From Nocardia puris (lineage in GTDB: Bacteria > Actinomycetota > Actinomycetes > Mycobacteriales > Mycobacteriaceae), in NCBI RefSeq assembly GCF_003315035.1, contig NZ_QNRE01000011.1, positions 186,001-250,000 on the forward strand: a stretch of 64,000 bases of DNA, given 5' to 3'. A program made the position numbers and the translations under genes. Shown here piece after piece: positions 62,536 through 64,000 of the stretch. A model generated the notes under the pieces. The model saw only the letters and a program-made list of their open reading frames with translations, did no database searches and was not told the origin of the DNA. How positions within the stretch are numbered: position 1 is the stretch's first letter; the number at the start of each line of letters is the position of its first letter.

Positions 62536-63725
62536 CGATCCCCGACCTGGACACCGAGCTCGCGCGGCCGGCCGAGCTCGATCCCAGGTTCGCGGCCGCG
62601 GCGGACCGGTGGGTGACGCGGCTCGCGGCCACCGACCCCGACCCGACCGCCGCGCGCCGCGAGGTGCGAGCGATGCTCGGGCTCGACGGGGCACCGATGC
62701 GCACCGTGCGCACCGGGAACCGTTCGTGGCCATCGGATCTCGGCAAGCAGGCGGGAAAGGCGAAGCCGGAGCCCGCGTCGCCGGAGGAGTCGGCCCGGCG
62801 ACTCGCGAGCGACCCGGACTGGCGCACCAAAGCCCGCTGCCACGGCGCCGACGGCGAGCTGTGGTTCCCCTTCAGCGAAAACGACGACGCCGAATCGGCG
62901 CGCCGCATGTGCTTCAAGTGCCCAGTCATCGAGAACTGCGCCGCGCACGCGTTGGTGACCGGCGTGACCACCGGGATCTGGGCAGGGCACCGGATGGAAG
63001 TGGTCGCCGAACGCGACGCGCTGCGCAAGAAGTTCGGGCTCGAACCGGCAGGCCTCACCCACATGTGCGGGACGTGCGGTGACGAGTTCCGGACATCGGC
63101 CAGCGTGCGCAGCGTCCGGATCTGCCCGTCGTGCCGCACGGACCGGGTAGCGCCCGACGCGGTCCGCGATCACATCGCGCTGCTGCGGTCGGCTGGCTGG
63201 ACGCTCGGCGAGATCGCGGCCACGGTCGGGCTCGACGCGGCGGCGCTCAAGGCCATCGTGTACGGCAGCACCAAGACGGTGCCGCGGGCGCTGGTAGCCA
63301 AGATGCTCGCGATCCCGGTGACCGAGAGCCTCGGCGGTGTGCGCGAGCACATCGCGCTGCTCGTGCGGGCTGGTGCTTCCCACACCGCGATCGCGCTCGA
63401 GCTGGACGCGTCGGTCCAGGCTGTCGCGTCGCTGGCGTCTCATCCGGGGCGCGGACGGTCACCGCTGATCGACCGCATCTACCAGCTCACCCCGGAGTGG
63501 GCGGCCACGCAGCAGCACGACGCGGTCCTGCGGGCGCTCGTCGAGGAGGGGCGCGCGCACCTGCTGGCCCTCCGCGACCGCGGGTGGAAGCTGAAGCAGG
63601 TCATCGCCCGCACCCAGTGCACGCGCACGCAGATCGAGCTCGTGTCGCGGGGTGTGGTGCCCGGTGTGCGGGCGGCGACGGTCGCCGCGATCAAGGCGAT
63701 CGGGCTCGACGAGGTCGCGCCATGA
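62532..63725 (+). CDS. WhiB-like [Fe-S] protein fused to zinc-finger and HTH repeats
   Basis: The 397-residue protein holds a WhiB domain (about residues 95-170): cysteines C103, C127, C130 and C136 (CxxCxxxxxC) and the WhiB turn GIWAGH (148-153). It is followed by a CxxC...CxxC zinc finger (C179/C182/C198/C201) and two or three HTH-like units (SAGWTLGEIAATVGLDAAALKAIVYG, AGASHTAIALELDASVQAVASLASH, RGWKLKQVIARTQCTRTQIELV). Phage WhiB proteins such as WhiBTM4 are short; this fusion is much larger. ATG 62532 overlaps the preceding stop. It probably regulates transcription of phage or host genes. Confidence 0.85.
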   Translation: MTIPDLDTELARPAELDPRFAAAADRWVTRLAATDPDPTAARREVRAMLGLDGAPMRTVRTGNRSWPSDLGKQAGKAKPEPASPEESARRLASDPDWRTKARCHGADGELWFPFSENDDAESARRMCFKCPVIENCAAHALVTGVTTGIWAGHRMEVVAERDALRKKFGLEPAGLTHMCGTCGDEFRTSASVRSVRICPSCRTDRVAPDAVRDHIALLRSAGWTLGEIAATVGLDAAALKAIVYGSTKTVPRALVAKMLAIPVTESLGGVREHIALLVRAGASHTAIALELDASVQAVASLASHPGRGRSPLIDRIYQLTPEWAATQQHDAVLRALVEEGRAHLLALRDRGWKLKQVIARTQCTRTQIELVSRGVVPGVRAATVAAIKAIGLDEVAP

Positions 63726-64000
63726 CCGCCCCAACGGCGCCGGGCATCTACCGGAACGTGCCCGAAGCGATCTACCACGGCGACCGCGCCAGTATCTCGT
63801 CATCGCAGGCGCGGCGCCTGCTCGAGGTGACGCCGTACCGGTGGCGCGCCGAGCTGGACCGGCCGCGCAAGCCGAGCACGGACATGGAGTGGGGGACCGC
63901 CCTGCACACCCTCGTCCTCGGCACCGGCGCGTACGTGGTGGACACCGGTGCCGAGAAGTGGACGACCAACGCCGTCAAGGACGAGGTCGCCGAGATCCGT
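63722..64000 (+). CDS. RecE/PD-(D/E)XK-like phage exonuclease, partial
   Basis: The first 93 residues (start GIYRNVPEAIYHGD, then ISSSQARRLLEVTPYRWRAEL and MEWGTALHTLVLG) match the N-terminal part of phage exonucleases of the PDDEXK/RecE type, which start recombination or DNA processing. The rest, with the catalytic D/E-x-K, lies beyond the window end. It overlaps the WhiB-fusion gene by 4 bp. Confidence 0.78.
   Translation, partial: MTAPTAPGIYRNVPEAIYHGDRASISSSQARRLLEVTPYRWRAELDRPRKPSTDMEWGTALHTLVLGTGAYVVDTGAEKWTTNAVKDEVAEIR

Larger units (their letters stand above)
55684..64000. mobile_element. Prophage, left part, integrated in gad
   Basis: The element starts within about 10 bp of 55684, where gad homology ends, and runs past the window end. 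It begins with a large serine integrase, followed by membrane and repressor genes and a plus-strand early-gene cluster. The crossover point (attL core) cannot be fixed without the attR side. Serine integrases leave only a few identical bases, so no long direct repeat is expected. Confidence 0.85.

Overview
The window is high-GC actinobacterial DNA. The gene content points to Nocardia or a very close relative in the Mycobacteriales: a complete mce4 operon, a KstR-type cholesterol/steroid catabolic island, an EspR-like regulator, an antigen-85-like mycolyltransferase, orphan ESX-type secretion substrates, a lone MbtH protein and an F420-type LLM oxidoreductase. Gene names are by homology recalled from Mycobacterium tuberculosis; no database search was run.

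Region 1 (about 0.9-30.8 kb) is a cholesterol side-chain degradation and sterol-import island. It holds fadA5 divergent from cyp125; a KSI-like/ltp3/ltp4/tandem OB-fold operon divergent from an LLM oxidoreductase; an acyl-CoA synthetase; fadD19 divergent from echA19; fadE26-fadE27 divergent from fdxD-hsd4A; and yrbE4A-yrbE4B-mce4A-F plus two Mce-associated membrane proteins. The unit is tied together by at least seven sites matching TnnAACnnGTTnnA (the KstR operator), four of them perfect. At three of them the operator sits on or between good -35/-10 boxes and the predicted transcript begins at or next to a GTG start codon (leaderless). Interruptions are a two-gene unknown cassette (10.0-11.0 kb), a VOC protein/ECF sigma factor pair (14.5-16.1 kb) and a small orphan gene (16.2 kb).

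Region 2 (30.8-55.7 kb) is mixed housekeeping and accessory DNA: a TrcR/TrcS-like two-component system, otsA, a hydrolase, MbtH, tRNA-Thr(TGT), an EspC-like/WXG-like secretion pair, purD, an M23 peptidase, an aminotransferase, a TetR regulator, purB, two HIT proteins, a DUF3800-like gene broken by a frameshift, an Ag85-like esterase, a DUF2330 protein, an S9A oligopeptidase and a DUF2334-type deacetylase.

Region 3 (about 55.68 kb to the end) is the left part of a prophage. A large serine integrase starts about 35 bp from the point where a glutamate decarboxylase gene (gad) is cut. Only the C-terminal two thirds of gad remain here, so the element integrated inside gad. Behind the integrase come a multi-span membrane protein, an XRE repressor, a second HTH gene whose start lies in a perfect 12-bp-arm inverted repeat, a divergent Cro-like gene, and a tightly overlapping (ATGA/GTGA) train of early genes. 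These include a lipoprotein, a zinc-finger protein, a left-handed beta-helix protein, an unusual WhiB-zinc-finger-HTH fusion and a RecE-like exonuclease cut by the window end. The right end of the prophage and the 5' part of gad lie outside the window.

Most genes show strand-consistent terminators, usually long GC hairpins without U tracts as is common in this group. No rRNA, CRISPR array or insertion sequence was seen.
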